Shown piece after piece: positions 51,148 to 60,058 of a stretch of DNA of 64,000 nucleotides. The notes under the pieces were generated by a model. It did no database searches. It worked only from the letters and a program-made list of their open reading frames with translations, and had not been told where the DNA came from. Numbering within the stretch: position 1 is the first letter of the stretch; the number at the start of each line of letters is the position of its first letter. The position numbers and the translations under genes are program-made. This stretch comes from CAADGU01 sp964467705 (GTDB lineage Bacteria; Chloroflexota; Anaerolineae; Promineifilales; Promineifilaceae), in the NCBI GenBank assembly GCA_964467705.1, contig CAYXUZ010000006.1, positions 24,133 to 88,132 of the forward strand, in the 5' to 3' direction.

Positions 51148-52689
51148 ATGTTTACACGTATACGGCCGTTACTCGGCCTACTTTCCCTGGTTTTACTGAC
51201 AATTGCCCTTATGGGGCAGCCTGCCCAGGCGCAAACAACAGCTTGGCATGCCGAATACTTCAATAACCGCACCCTCTCCGGTTCGCCCGTTTTAGACCGC
51301 TTTGAAGACAGAATTTTCTACAATTGGGGTCAGGGTTCGCCCGACCCGGTGGTGAACGTAGACGAATTTTCGGCGCGCTGGAATGGCAACATCTACCTGA
51401 ACCAAAGCACCGTCTGGCGATTTGTGGCTACCACCGATGATGGGATGCGAGTATTCATCAACAACAGTCCCATCATTGATGTGTGGAATGACAGCCAGGC
51501 GCACACTGTCACCACCGACATTTACCTGGCAGCAGGCAATTATCCGGTGCGGGTGGAGTATTATGAGGCGGGTGGTAATGCCGTCGCCCAGTTTAGCTGG
51601 TCGCCGGCGACAACGATTAACGCCTGGCGGGGTGAGTATTTCAACAACCGTTCCCTCAATAACCAGCCGGTGCTGGTGCGGGATGACGCCAATATCAACT
51701 TTGAATGGGGTACCGGGTCGCCTGCACCGGGTATTGTGACTGTGGATGATTTTTCGGTGCGCTGGACACGCACCATTCAGTTTAACCCTGGCACATATCG
51801 TTTCACGGCTACTACGGACGATGGCGTCCGGCTGTGGGTGAACAATCAACTCATCATCAATAACTGGATAGACCAGCCGGTGACCACCAAAACGGCCGAC
51901 ATCTTCCTCTCTGGCGGTGTGGCTGTCAGGATGGAGTATTATGATGCGGGGGATAATGCGACGGCGAAATTGAGTTGGACGGCCGTGACCCTTTCCCCCG
52001 CGCCGACTGTGCCCGCCATGCCCACGGCCGTTAATTGGGACGCTGCTTACTACAATAACTTCTCTTTGGATGGCAGCCCGGTGATGACCCGCATTGACCC
52101 GCAGATTCGTTTCACCTGGGGTTCCAGTTCTCCTCAGCCCAATCTGGTAAATGCCAACAACTTCTCTGTGCGTTGGACAAAAACGCTCAATTTTGCGCCT
52201 GGTACACACACGTTCAAGACTACAGTGGAGGGCGGCGCCAGATTATGGGTCAATGGGCAGTTGATTATTGATCAGTGGAACCCCCAATACAAAGTGGTGG
52301 AAACCAGCGCCAACATCACTTTGCCCGGTGGGGCTGTGCCTATCGTAATGGAGTTTCGCAAGGATTTTGGGTTGGCACAGGCATGGTTGGAATGGTACGG
52401 GGCGGGCAGCCAGCCAGCCAGCGGCACAACGACCACCACACCACCACTGAGTGGCAACACGGCCGTGATGACCGGTGCGCGTTACCTGACCCTGCGTTCT
52501 GGCCCCGGCACAGAATTTGAGGCCCTGGCTTATCTGTCCAATGGTGAAGTGGTGACGCTGCTTGGCCGTGACACGTTTAGCATCTGGATTCAGGTGCGCC
52601 GGGCTGACGGTACGGTGGGGTGGGTAAGCGGCCGGTACCTGACGTCAAATGTCCCCTACAGCACATTGCCTGTCATCAGCGCTAATTAG
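51148..52689 (+). CDS. Secreted protein with three PA14 domains and a C-terminal SH3 domain
   Basis: 513 residues. A signal peptide (LLSLVLLTIALMGQPAQAQ) is followed by three PA14 repeats of about 135 residues. Each starts with W-x-A/G-E/A-Y-Y/F-NN and contains FSVRW-type strands and DDG-R-W/V-NN (TTDDGMRVFINN, TTDDGVRLWVNN; third copy weaker, TVEGGARLWVNG). A Thr/Pro linker leads to a bacterial SH3 domain (YLTLRSGPGTEFEALAYLSNGEVV, GWVSGRYL). It probably binds carbohydrate or cell wall at the surface. GGAGG precedes the ATG. A strong hairpin terminates it. Confidence 0.9.
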   Translation: MFTRIRPLLGLLSLVLLTIALMGQPAQAQTTAWHAEYFNNRTLSGSPVLDRFEDRIFYNWGQGSPDPVVNVDEFSARWNGNIYLNQSTVWRFVATTDDGMRVFINNSPIIDVWNDSQAHTVTTDIYLAAGNYPVRVEYYEAGGNAVAQFSWSPATTINAWRGEYFNNRSLNNQPVLVRDDANINFEWGTGSPAPGIVTVDDFSVRWTRTIQFNPGTYRFTATTDDGVRLWVNNQLIINNWIDQPVTTKTADIFLSGGVAVRMEYYDAGDNATAKLSWTAVTLSPAPTVPAMPTAVNWDAAYYNNFSLDGSPVMTRIDPQIRFTWGSSSPQPNLVNANNFSVRWTKTLNFAPGTHTFKTTVEGGARLWVNGQLIIDQWNPQYKVVETSANITLPGGAVPIVMEFRKDFGLAQAWLEWYGAGSQPASGTTTTTPPLSGNTAVMTGARYLTLRSGPGTEFEALAYLSNGEVVTLLGRDTFSIWIQVRRADGTVGWVSGRYLTSNVPYSTLPVISAN

Positions 52690-52701
52690 CTTAATCAAAA
52701 A

Positions 52702-52732
52702 ACCTGCCGGAGTTTCAAAAACTCCGGCAGGT
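52702..52732. terminator. Bidirectional hairpin terminator
   Basis: ACCTGCCGGAGTT and AACTCCGGCAGGT form a perfect 13-base stem around TCAAA, lying between two convergent genes. It is GC-rich, with only short T/A tracts. Confidence 0.75.
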
Positions 52733-52744
52733 GGCTTTGAGCCT

Positions 52745-53584
52745 CTATTCAGGCGGTATGCTCTGTTCCAGGGTGAATTGGATAAATGCGAGAGTCTCCT
52801 CTTCCTCGCTTTGTGTTATCTCCCCTGCCTCGTGCTGTCCGGCAAGCGCGCATTTGATCAGCGTGGCCCACGCCCCTCCTAATTCCTTCTGGGCCCATTC
52901 GGCGGCACGTGGCTTCGAAGTGACAGATTCGGTTACCAGCGAATAGAGCAAGCGACATAGCGTCAGGATAACAAACGTGTGGGCATCTCGTTGTCGGAGC
53001 CAAGGCAGCCACGTGGGGTCATTTTTGGCCTGTTCCAGCCATAAGCCGGTAATCCCCGCAGCTGCGGAGTACATATCTTGAGGATAAATAGGCCCAACCA
53101 GCGTATGCGGCTCAGGGCCTGCGACTACCACGCCGCGATCACGAATGGTTATACATTGGAATATCCAACCGCTTTCAAGAGGTGCTTTGAAGAGCGAGGT
53201 ACCCTTCTCAATTTGGGGGTAGTGCGATGTGTTTGGAACGACGTGACGAAGTGCAGGGGAGGGAATATAGATGGCTTCAATTCTGCCTGCCCAAGGTGAA
53301 CTACTGGCGGCAAACTGCGTGTGGACATCCTGTAAGCTGTCGAAGCAATCATCTCCTATATCTGTGTCGGTCACGACAACAAAATCAATGTCGCTGCTAT
53401 GCGGGTCAAAATCACCGAGAGCGAGCGATCCGACCAGATACATACCCTGGAAGTGGCTGCCCAATAGCGTCTGGATGCGTACGAGAAAGTCATCAAGAAC
53501 CGCGTTGACATCGGCAAATGGCGTTGGCGCGAATAGGCCCCTAACCTTTGAAATTGATCTATGAAGCGAAGAATCAACTGGCAT
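52745..53584 (-). CDS. Nucleotidyltransferase domain protein (aminoglycoside adenylyltransferase-like)
   Basis: 279 residues. The nucleotidyltransferase motif is YLVGSLALGDFDPHSSDIDFVVVTD (GS-x10-DxD). The C-terminal helical part, with TLCRLLYSLVTESVTSKPRAAEWA, matches the AadA/ANT(9)-type C-terminal domain (Thr-x-CR-x2-Y, K-x2-A). It may adenylylate an aminoglycoside or another small molecule. Resistance cannot be claimed from sequence alone. The gene contains no copy of the genome octamer and lies between two hairpins, which may indicate acquisition. Confidence 0.8.
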   Translation of the reverse strand: MPVDSSLHRSISKVRGLFAPTPFADVNAVLDDFLVRIQTLLGSHFQGMYLVGSLALGDFDPHSSDIDFVVVTDTDIGDDCFDSLQDVHTQFAASSSPWAGRIEAIYIPSPALRHVVPNTSHYPQIEKGTSLFKAPLESGWIFQCITIRDRGVVVAGPEPHTLVGPIYPQDMYSAAAGITGLWLEQAKNDPTWLPWLRQRDAHTFVILTLCRLLYSLVTESVTSKPRAAEWAQKELGGAWATLIKCALAGQHEAGEITQSEEEETLAFIQFTLEQSIPPE

Positions 53585-53606
53585 TTAGGTGATGTGTATC
53601 AATCAG

Positions 53607-53646
53607 CCTCCGGGTGCTGGCAAACATGCATGCCAGCACCCGGAGG
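53607..53646. repeat. Perfect 16-bp inverted repeat
   Basis: CCTCCGGGTGCTGGCA and TGCCAGCACCCGGAGG flank an eight-base loop, and TTTTG follows on the plus strand. The element sits between two minus-strand genes, so as a minus-strand terminator it lacks a T tract. Its core CTCCGGG also appears in the hairpins at 31990 and 52702. Confidence 0.85.
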
Positions 53647-53671
53647 GTTTTGCTTGTGATTTGGCGAGAAT

Positions 53672-54730
53672 TTATCCCGCCAGAAATTCATCCAGGGCGG
53701 CTTTGCTGATGCGGTAGGCGCTGCCGATTTTGCGGGCTTTCAAATCGCCCGCTTCAATAGCCGCCATCACATCCTCCGGCGAAACCTTCAAAATATCGGC
53801 CACTTGCTGCGGTGTCATTACGTCAGATACGCCACCAGCCGGGGCGGTCGGTGCAGCCTGGGCCGCTTGCTGTTGCATGGCCTGTTGCTGCTGCACAGCT
53901 TGTTGATTTTGCAGATTTTGCATGGCCGCCATGCCCATGGCCCCAATGCCAATTTCGCCCATATTGCCGCCGGCCGGGTTTTGAGCAGCGGCCACAAAAG
54001 CGTCCGCCTGCTGCTTTTGGGTGTAGCTGGTGCCATAGCCCATGTTGGTGACCACTTCCAAAGATTTGGGGTGCAGGCCCATGCGAATATTGAAGTCCAC
54101 CAGAGAGAGACCCACGGCGTCAAAATCTTGCTGCAATAGACCTGCCAGCAGTTCATTCATATCCTGGCTAAAGGATTGCAGTTGTGCCGGTCCCAGGTTT
54201 TTAGCCTGAGCCAGTTCACTGATTTTGTCTTGCATGATGATGCCCATCATCGGATCGAGCCGGTCTTTCAGTTGGGGTTGGCGCACGCTGTCGCGGAAGG
54301 CGTCGAAGGCGTTGAGGAAACGCCAGGGATCTTTGACCTTGACGACGTAAGTGCCATTACCCACCACAGCACTGGCCCCCGGCGGCCTTTGTAGGTGTTC
54401 AATGATGATGGGGGAAGAAGTGCCCCATTTCATGGTCATGTCGGTGGTCTTGAGGAAGTAGACGTCGGCCGTGAAAACATTTTTGCCGCCAAACAGCCCC
54501 CGCTCCAGCATGTTGGAGAGGAAGGGGATGCTGTTGGTGGTGAGGACGTGGGTACCGGAGGTGAAAGTGCCCAGGGCTTCACCCTGGCGGACGAACACGG
54601 CCGTTTCCCCCGGATTCACGATCAACGGTGAGCCTAACTTGATGTCCCCCAGGCCACCTTTGGGAAATTTCTGCACAATTTCATCCATGAGCCATGATTC
54701 AATGGCTACGCGGTCAAATACTTTTGCCAT
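53672..54730 (-). CDS. SPFH-domain protein (YdjI-like) fused to an excisionase-type helix-turn-helix
   Basis: 352 residues. Residues 1-260 match the bacterial SPFH/virion-core-like group: FPKGGLGDIKLGSPLIVNPGETAVFVRQGE, FLSNMLERGLFGG, AVVGNGTYVVKVKDPWRF and GLHPKSLEVV. A Gln/Ala-rich linker (about 265-300) follows. The last 48 residues (MTPQQVADILKVSPEDVMAAIEAGDLKARKIGSAYRISKAALDEFL) form an excisionase/MerR-like helix-turn-helix. Family members usually end in a zinc ribbon instead. It is probably a membrane- or stress-associated oligomer. Downstream genes are on the other side of a palindrome. Confidence 0.85.
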   Translation of the reverse strand: MAKVFDRVAIESWLMDEIVQKFPKGGLGDIKLGSPLIVNPGETAVFVRQGEALGTFTSGTHVLTTNSIPFLSNMLERGLFGGKNVFTADVYFLKTTDMTMKWGTSSPIIIEHLQRPPGASAVVGNGTYVVKVKDPWRFLNAFDAFRDSVRQPQLKDRLDPMMGIIMQDKISELAQAKNLGPAQLQSFSQDMNELLAGLLQQDFDAVGLSLVDFNIRMGLHPKSLEVVTNMGYGTSYTQKQQADAFVAAAQNPAGGNMGEIGIGAMGMAAMQNLQNQQAVQQQQAMQQQAAQAAPTAPAGGVSDVMTPQQVADILKVSPEDVMAAIEAGDLKARKIGSAYRISKAALDEFLAG

Positions 54731-54776
54731 GATTTATCTCCTAAGAAGGTAATAGGGTAATTACCCAATTACATTA

Positions 54777-55319
54777 TCAACCAATCCCCATGATGACTTC
54801 ATCCCGGCCAGCCCAATTGCGGTTGGCTTCCTGGATGTTGCCGTCGAGTACACGAATCGCGCCGCCGATGTCGCCGCTGTCGCGCACCGCTTTCGCCAGC
54901 GCGTCAATATCAGCCTGAATCTGGTCGGCGGCATTGAGCATGTTTTCATCAAAGGCGTAGATGCGGGCGAGATCATCTTCTTTAACTTTCACGGCGTCAA
55001 AAAATCCGGCGTAACCCTGGGGTGCATCTTTGATCTTGCCTGCCAGTCCGCGCAAACCGGTATCTACGCGCCCCAGTGGTTCGGCATGATCCATGGCTTT
55101 GATGATATCGCGGCTCAGTTCGGCCTGAATGCTGCCTAACTGCACACGAGATTGTTCCAGGCGGGCGGAGATGGTTTCGCGCAAAAGCTGGTCGGCTTCG
55201 CGCCGTCGCCCTTTTTCCATATATCCAGAGAGGCCGGGGATTTTTTCTAACAACTTACCCAGACCGGTGGATTCACCTTGAATTTTGTCGTACAAATCGG
55301 GAACCTGACCTTCTTTCAT
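54777..55319 (-). CDS. Conserved hypothetical protein, 180 residues, partner of the SPFH gene
   Basis: A soluble, mainly helical, highly charged protein (ISARLEQSRVQLGSIQAELSR; DALAKAVRDSGDIGGAIRVL) with coiled-coil character. The strong AGGAGG stands six bases before the ATG at 55319. It ends 46 bases before the SPFH gene on the same strand, so the two are probably co-expressed and may interact. No named family recognised. Confidence 0.6.
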   Translation of the reverse strand: MKEGQVPDLYDKIQGESTGLGKLLEKIPGLSGYMEKGRRREADQLLRETISARLEQSRVQLGSIQAELSRDIIKAMDHAEPLGRVDTGLRGLAGKIKDAPQGYAGFFDAVKVKEDDLARIYAFDENMLNAADQIQADIDALAKAVRDSGDIGGAIRVLDGNIQEANRNWAGRDEVIMGIG

Positions 55320-55462
55320 AATGTCCTCCTATGTGGGATCTTAATACCTATTTGGTGATCATCCAGATAGGCGTGAGTATAACATACCTCTTGTCTTTTT
55401 GTCTTTAATGGAGATGGGAGATTAGCCTCTCCAGACATCCGATTTTCATAAAAATGGGATGT

Positions 55463-55657
55463 CTACTTGTACAAAAGTAAATAGATGCCAAGAATCCATT
55501 GTGGCAGAGCAAGCAGAAGTAGGCCCAACACTGCGCCAATCACGGCTGTACCACCCGCTAACAACCCTTCGCCCGCATATAACCACATCAGCCAGATGAT
55601 AATCCCGCCAACTAACAACCCGCCAACGATCAACGCTGTGCCCAGAAGTTTTTGCAT
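55463..55657 (-). CDS. Small membrane protein, 64 residues
   Basis: Two closely spaced hydrophobic helices (LLGTALIVGGLLVGGIIIWLMWLYA and AVIGAVLGLLLLALPQWILGIYLLL). The ATG at 55657 lies five bases after the TGA/TAA region of the solute-binding lipoprotein gene, so it is likely in the same transcript. Another frame of similar length on the same strand is less hydrophobic and reads as a shadow. Function unknown, possibly an accessory to the SPFH module downstream. Confidence 0.6.
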   Translation of the reverse strand: MQKLLGTALIVGGLLVGGIIIWLMWLYAGEGLLAGGTAVIGAVLGLLLLALPQWILGIYLLLYK

Positions 55658-55662
55658 CTTGC

Positions 55663-56445
55663 TTATTCACCCAACCAATGGTTGACAATTTCATCCAGTT
55701 TGCCGGTGGTTTGCAGCCGTGCCAGGCTGTTGTTTAGTTCGGTTAATAAACGACGGTCGCCTATACGGGTGACGATGGCAAATGGTTCTGCTGTCACGGG
55801 CACGGCCGTGCGCTTCAGTGTTGGCGTCTGTTTCAGGAATAACCGGCCGCTGATGGCATCCACCAGGGCGGCGTCGCTGTTGCCTTCGACTACGGCCGTC
55901 ATGGCTTCATCTGCTGTGGGGTAGGGAACGATGGTCAGGTCGCCCAGTTCCTCAGCCCAGGTGGTGGCTTCCACATGGCCGAGTGCGCCTAATTCGACCG
56001 ATAGGATACGGCCGTGTAAATCTTCCATCTCCGCAATCTCTGTTTCCTCCTGGCGCACAATCAAAATTTCTCCGGCATTGAAATAAGGTTCACTGTAGGC
56101 AAAATCTTTGGTGCGCTCTGGAGCGATAACTAACGCTGAGATCAATACGTCCACCTGTCCGGTTGCCAGCGCGTCATACAGGCCATCGTAACCAAACAAG
56201 ACAAATTCTGCCTGCAAACCCAGATCGGCCGCCAGTGCATTGGCCAGATCAACATCCAGGCCAAAAACACCGTTGGCATCCGCCGCTGCAAACGGAGGGT
56301 AGGTGGGGTCCAATCCCACTTTGAGAATGCCCGTTTCCTGAATACGCGACCAGGCATCATCCTGGCTGCGGCAGGCCACCAACAGCAGCAGCAAACAGAT
56401 CAGCCCATACAAACTTTTGATGTGCCATTTATTCAGGTTCATCAT
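55663..56445 (-). CDS. Extracellular solute-binding lipoprotein, family 3
   Basis: 260 residues. The signal ends in the lipobox LLLVAC, so it is a lipid-anchored binding protein. The domain shows ILKVGLDPTYPPFAAADANG, FGLDVDLANALAADLGLQAEFV, YDGLYDALATGQVDVLISAL and PERTKDFAYSEPYF, the standard amino-acid/opine ABC-type pattern. No permease or ATPase gene is adjacent, so it may work with a transporter encoded elsewhere or as a sensor. Two ATG codons (56445, 56442) are both possible. Confidence 0.92.
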   Translation of the reverse strand: MMNLNKWHIKSLYGLICLLLLLVACRSQDDAWSRIQETGILKVGLDPTYPPFAAADANGVFGLDVDLANALAADLGLQAEFVLFGYDGLYDALATGQVDVLISALVIAPERTKDFAYSEPYFNAGEILIVRQEETEIAEMEDLHGRILSVELGALGHVEATTWAEELGDLTIVPYPTADEAMTAVVEGNSDAALVDAISGRLFLKQTPTLKRTAVPVTAEPFAIVTRIGDRRLLTELNNSLARLQTTGKLDEIVNHWLGE

Positions 56446-56480
56446 AACGCTGAATCGATCCAAATTCGGTCCCCAATTGC

Positions 56481-57641
56481 TCAATTACCTGTGTATTCCT
56501 GCACGGCCGTATAAATCGGTTTGCTCACAAATTCCGGCGTCACCAGCGTGTAATAATCCATAAAGCTGCGAGTGGGGGCGGGGAAACGGAACACCCATAG
56601 CGCCATCATCTCTACGTAGGGCCAGTTGGCTTCGGCGTAAGCAAAAGCATCCAGCGTATTTTGGATGCGCTGCGCCGGGCGCACAGCCATCGTCCAACGA
56701 GGGTGGTCATTCCAGCCTGTTTCGGTGATGTAAATTTTGGTGTCGGCATCACCATGTTCCAACATCACCTGGCGCACCAGTTCCACGCGGCGGAAGTTCA
56801 GGATGTCGGCCGCAGGATCGGCCGTTGCCGGGAAGGTGAGGCCATAGGCATGAACGGCCAGCCCGTCAAAATAGTCGGCCGCACCCGCTTCGTAAAGCTG
56901 GGCCAGGTATTCCAGATCGTTTAGTCCCCAGGGAGAACCGGCCGGTTCCAGCGTTGGGGCTAAAGCGCCGCCCAATACAATCATGTCGGGATTAGCCGCT
57001 TTGATGGCAGGGTAAACAATCTTAAGTAGATTCGCATAATCATTAGGGGTTGTTACTCGATAGCCCCATTCGTAGCTGAGATTGGGTTCGTTGCCGATGA
57101 TCATGTGGGTGACACGGCCGTGATACCGTTCGGCAAATCGCGCCGCAAATTCGGCAAAATCGTCGTAGGCTGTTTCGTCCAGGTAGGTGAGGGGAGTGTC
57201 CGACGGCCGTGCCCATTCCGGCGTCAGGCCAATGCGGGCAATCACCTTTAACCCCTGGGTGTGGGCATGATTGATGACCATATCGGGATGGCCCCAGGCA
57301 ATTCCGCCATCCTCAGCATGGTAATAGGCCCAGGGGAAAAATTCCACAATCCAGCCTGCGCCCATTTGCCGCACCATTTGCAGGCTGCGTTTGATCTTCC
57401 ACTCTTCTACTTCGTCGGTGAGGCGGGTGTGAACGCCGACGATGGGGTGTTCGGTGTAAACGGTTTGCGGTGGACCGAGACTGACGATGACCGGGGTAGG
57501 AGGTCTGGTAAGCAACAATATGAGCAAGAAAAAAGCGGTTATGATCCGCGAAGGGCGCGAAGAAGCGCGAAGATAATTCTTTATTTCTTTATCTTTACTA
57601 CCTTTGCCGCTTTGCGCCTTTGCGTTAAAAAGTAAGGGCAT
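56481..57641 (-). CDS. Secreted or membrane-anchored glycoside hydrolase-like protein (clan GH-A)
   Basis: 386 residues. One N-terminal membrane anchor or signal (IITAFFLLILLLT) precedes a TIM barrel with the two expected acids: HMIIGNEPNLSYEWG (acid/base Glu after Asn) and IYITETGWNDH (nucleophile Glu). The spacing fits GH39/GH5-like enzymes. The first 35 codons before the anchor translate a dispersed repeat (57545-57635), so the true start is uncertain and no ATG lies closer to the anchor. Substrate unknown. Confidence 0.75.
   Translation of the reverse strand: MPLLFNAKAQSGKGSKDKEIKNYLRASSRPSRIITAFFLLILLLTRPPTPVIVSLGPPQTVYTEHPIVGVHTRLTDEVEEWKIKRSLQMVRQMGAGWIVEFFPWAYYHAEDGGIAWGHPDMVINHAHTQGLKVIARIGLTPEWARPSDTPLTYLDETAYDDFAEFAARFAERYHGRVTHMIIGNEPNLSYEWGYRVTTPNDYANLLKIVYPAIKAANPDMIVLGGALAPTLEPAGSPWGLNDLEYLAQLYEAGAADYFDGLAVHAYGLTFPATADPAADILNFRRVELVRQVMLEHGDADTKIYITETGWNDHPRWTMAVRPAQRIQNTLDAFAYAEANWPYVEMMALWVFRFPAPTRSFMDYYTLVTPEFVSKPIYTAVQEYTGN
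57545..57635. repeat. Low-complexity repeat read as the N-terminus of the glycoside hydrolase gene
   Basis: GCGAAGGGCGCGAAGAAGCGCGAAG is followed by an AT-rich centre and GCCGCTTTGCGCCTTTGCG, which is partly complementary. The related tract at 440-510 is intergenic. Here it stays in frame with the downstream domain. Confidence 0.6.
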
Positions 57642-57652
57642 GGACACGGCCG

Positions 57653-58834
57653 TTACAGTTGACGAACGTAAAAATCAGACCACCATTCCAGGTGTTGAAA
57701 GAGGGCGGCGACACGCTGGGCGGCCGGCGCTTCACGTCCGGGTACAGGCGTGGGTGGTTTGAACCGTTCTACCAACCCATAACGAACCAACAGTTCATGC
57801 TCTAGCTGTACATTGAGCATTTTGTTTTGGAAATCGTGAATAATTTTGTTCTGCACCTCTTCTGTTGATTCCTGAGTGAGATAGGCAGAGGGTAGTTCGT
57901 CAACAAGAATGCGCGAGGGGACGCGGGCTGAGTAGCGCATGATCTGGCGGGTGGTGGGGTTGAAGGCAGCCAGGAAATTTGGCCCCCAGGTATGTTGTAA
58001 TTTTTTGAAGCGCAAATCCAACGGTCGGTCAAACATGATGGAGAGGCTCATTTGCTCGACGGTGGTTAGCTCCAGGCCGGTGGTGCGTTGTGGCAGGCGG
58101 GCGGCCAGTTTGCTCCAATCAGTCTGGATGATTTTCTGAGGCCACAGTTCGGTGAAAACGAGGATGGTTTTGCCGGTTTCGTTATAGGTGGTTTGCAGAC
58201 CCGGCAATAAGGGGGACGTTGTGTTTTTGGGTACGACACCGGCTAACTTGCGGGTAGCGGGCAGGGAGGCAATGATGGGATTGAGGAAATGTTGGATGCG
58301 GGCGAAGGTTTGCACGGCCGTTTCCCCTTCGGGCAGCGGCTCATTCCGTAAACGACGTGCCAGCCGGCGCAGCCGGGCCAGGGTGGTCACGGCCGTATCC
58401 CGGCTGAGCAATTCTGGCGCCAGTGCGGCCGATGCCTGCATCACTTCAGTGAGCAGATAAGCATATGCTTCATGTGGCTCAATGGCGGCCACGCTCCTAT
58501 CCAGATATTCAGGTGGGCCAACCAACTGTTGGGCATCTCGCACTAACTGTTGTGCCAACAGGGGGTTCAGTTGTAGATGGCGTAAAAATGCTCTTTTTGT
58601 CGCCAAAAATGGGGCACGTTTCAAATCATTTTGATGCTCTCGCCATAATGGGAAAAAAGCTTGCTGCATGACCGGAAAAGCCGCATGATCTCGCAATACG
58701 ACAAACAGGTTAACATCTGATTCACCGGGAATATAGTGCCCCTGAGCCAGACTGCCAAAAAGATAGATGGCTTCAAGTTGGTCTCCCAATTGTGAAGCAA
58801 GTGCCTGGGCGAGCGTGTCAACGACTTTAAGCAT
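57653..58834 (-). CDS. Nucleotidyltransferase domain-containing protein, 393 residues
   Basis: The N-terminal domain has YLFGSLAQGHYIPGESDVNLFVVL: GS-x9-Asp with the second acidic position as Asn (D-V-N instead of D-x-D), so catalysis may be impaired. The remaining 280 residues are helical with no family I can name. The start at MLKVVDTL (58834) is chosen, since codons upstream come from an AT-rich intergenic stretch. It is divergent from the DICT-like gene across a roughly 150-base AT-rich promoter region. Confidence 0.7.
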   Translation of the reverse strand: MLKVVDTLAQALASQLGDQLEAIYLFGSLAQGHYIPGESDVNLFVVLRDHAAFPVMQQAFFPLWREHQNDLKRAPFLATKRAFLRHLQLNPLLAQQLVRDAQQLVGPPEYLDRSVAAIEPHEAYAYLLTEVMQASAALAPELLSRDTAVTTLARLRRLARRLRNEPLPEGETAVQTFARIQHFLNPIIASLPATRKLAGVVPKNTTSPLLPGLQTTYNETGKTILVFTELWPQKIIQTDWSKLAARLPQRTTGLELTTVEQMSLSIMFDRPLDLRFKKLQHTWGPNFLAAFNPTTRQIMRYSARVPSRILVDELPSAYLTQESTEEVQNKIIHDFQNKMLNVQLEHELLVRYGLVERFKPPTPVPGREAPAAQRVAALFQHLEWWSDFYVRQL

Positions 58835-58988
58835 AGCGGCAATTATACTGTTCTGATTAACAAGGGCAATTTTCAGAAATGTAGATACGATATAGGAAAA
58901 ATGTACAATATATGGTAAATTAGTTGATTTTGTATAATTATGGTATACAATTTCATTCAATAAAATCACTCAGAGGAGGAACCAACCA
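58835..58988. promoter_or_regulatory. AT-rich divergent promoter region
   Basis: The spacer between two divergent genes is much richer in A and T than its surroundings and holds several -10-like hexamers, for example TATAAT at 58933-58938 and TATACA at 58944-58949, with TTGATT at 58924. No pair has ideal spacing, so exact start sites are unclear. Confidence 0.4.
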
Positions 58989-59579
58989 ATGAGTATGAAT
59001 ATCCTACAAACTTTTTACAACCGAATGATGCCGTTGTTTACCCCGCAGGCAGAGCGTATTTTGGAAAGTGTGCAACCGACGGCGCTGCAAGACCTGTCCT
59101 TTCGGTATACCTTTTCGGTGGATGCCATGATTAAGATCAGCCACATCATTGAAGATGCGGTTATTCATACACCACGCACGGCCGTACTCCATGCCTCTTT
59201 CCAATATCTCTCCCGTATCGGACCCCAACAGGCGCGTTACGAACAGGTGGCCCAGGCAGCAGAAGGATTATGGCTATATTATGCCGTGGACACCGATCCA
59301 GCTCAGGTGGCCTCTTTGTTAAACATGCCCCGCGTTTTTAGTATTGACACAACCGATACACCGCTGGTCAATTACTGGTTTGTAGTAGCCTATGGCGGTG
59401 GCGTCCACATGACCCTGCTGGCTCAGGAAATACCATCGCTTAGCGGCCATGAACGATATTATGAAGGGTTTTACACCTTTGAAGCCGATGCCGCTTACCA
59501 GATTTTGCACATCTTACATCAGATATACCCGGCCACTGTGCCCCTGCCTCTGCCACCTGATTTGGAACATTATCGTTGA
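58989..59579 (+). CDS. DICT-like sensory domain protein
   Basis: 196 residues. The central part (FRYTFSVDAMIKISHIIED, AVLHASFQYLSRIGPQQARYEQVAQAA, NYWFVVAYGGGVHMTLLAQE) resembles the DICT domain, a light- or redox-linked sensor found with cyclases and MerR regulators. Here it stands alone. AGAGGAGGA gives a strong ribosome site. It forms an operon with an SRPBCC protein and a CrtI-like oxidoreductase, which could link it to pigment or membrane-lipid metabolism. Confidence 0.5.
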   Translation: MSMNILQTFYNRMMPLFTPQAERILESVQPTALQDLSFRYTFSVDAMIKISHIIEDAVIHTPRTAVLHASFQYLSRIGPQQARYEQVAQAAEGLWLYYAVDTDPAQVASLLNMPRVFSIDTTDTPLVNYWFVVAYGGGVHMTLLAQEIPSLSGHERYYEGFYTFEADAAYQILHILHQIYPATVPLPLPPDLEHYR

Positions 59580-59590
59580 GGGAAAGCTTG

Positions 59591-60058
59591 ATGGCTCAGT
59601 TTGATTATCACTTCACGGTAAATGCACCGCTCACGGCCGTACACGCCTTCCACCATGACACCCGCGTCCTCAAAAAGCTGACGCCGCCACCCATCTTTGC
59701 CCAGATTCATGCATTTGAACCACTGGCAGAAGGCTCACGGGCAGAATTCACGCTCTGGTTTGGGCCACTACCGGTGCGTTGGACGGCCGTCCACCATCAC
59801 GTTACCTCCGCCGGTTTCACCGACCGCCAGGAAAAAGGGCCGCTGCAATTTTGGGAACATACACACTGGTTTACGGCCGTGACCGTTCACACCACCCGCA
59901 TCCACGAACAAATCGTTTATGAACATTTCCCCGGTCGCCGTGGGTGGTTCAGCCGTGTGCTTTTCAACAAACCCGGCCTGTTCATGCTGTTCACCGCCCG
60001 TAAATGGCTCACACGCTACCATTTACGACATATTACCACCCATCCCATTTCCATATGA
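59591..60058 (+). CDS. SRPBCC family protein (START/Bet v 1-like)
   Basis: 155 residues with the alternating strands and C-terminal helix of a ligand-binding helix-grip fold: FDYHFTVNAPLTAVHAFHHD at the start, AEFTLWFGPLPVRWTAVH and IVYEHFPGRRGWFSRVLF. It may bind or cyclise a hydrophobic ligand. GAGGGAA precedes the ATG. Its stop overlaps the next gene start (ATGA), so the two are translationally coupled. Confidence 0.75.
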   Translation: MAQFDYHFTVNAPLTAVHAFHHDTRVLKKLTPPPIFAQIHAFEPLAEGSRAEFTLWFGPLPVRWTAVHHHVTSAGFTDRQEKGPLQFWEHTHWFTAVTVHTTRIHEQIVYEHFPGRRGWFSRVLFNKPGLFMLFTARKWLTRYHLRHITTHPISI

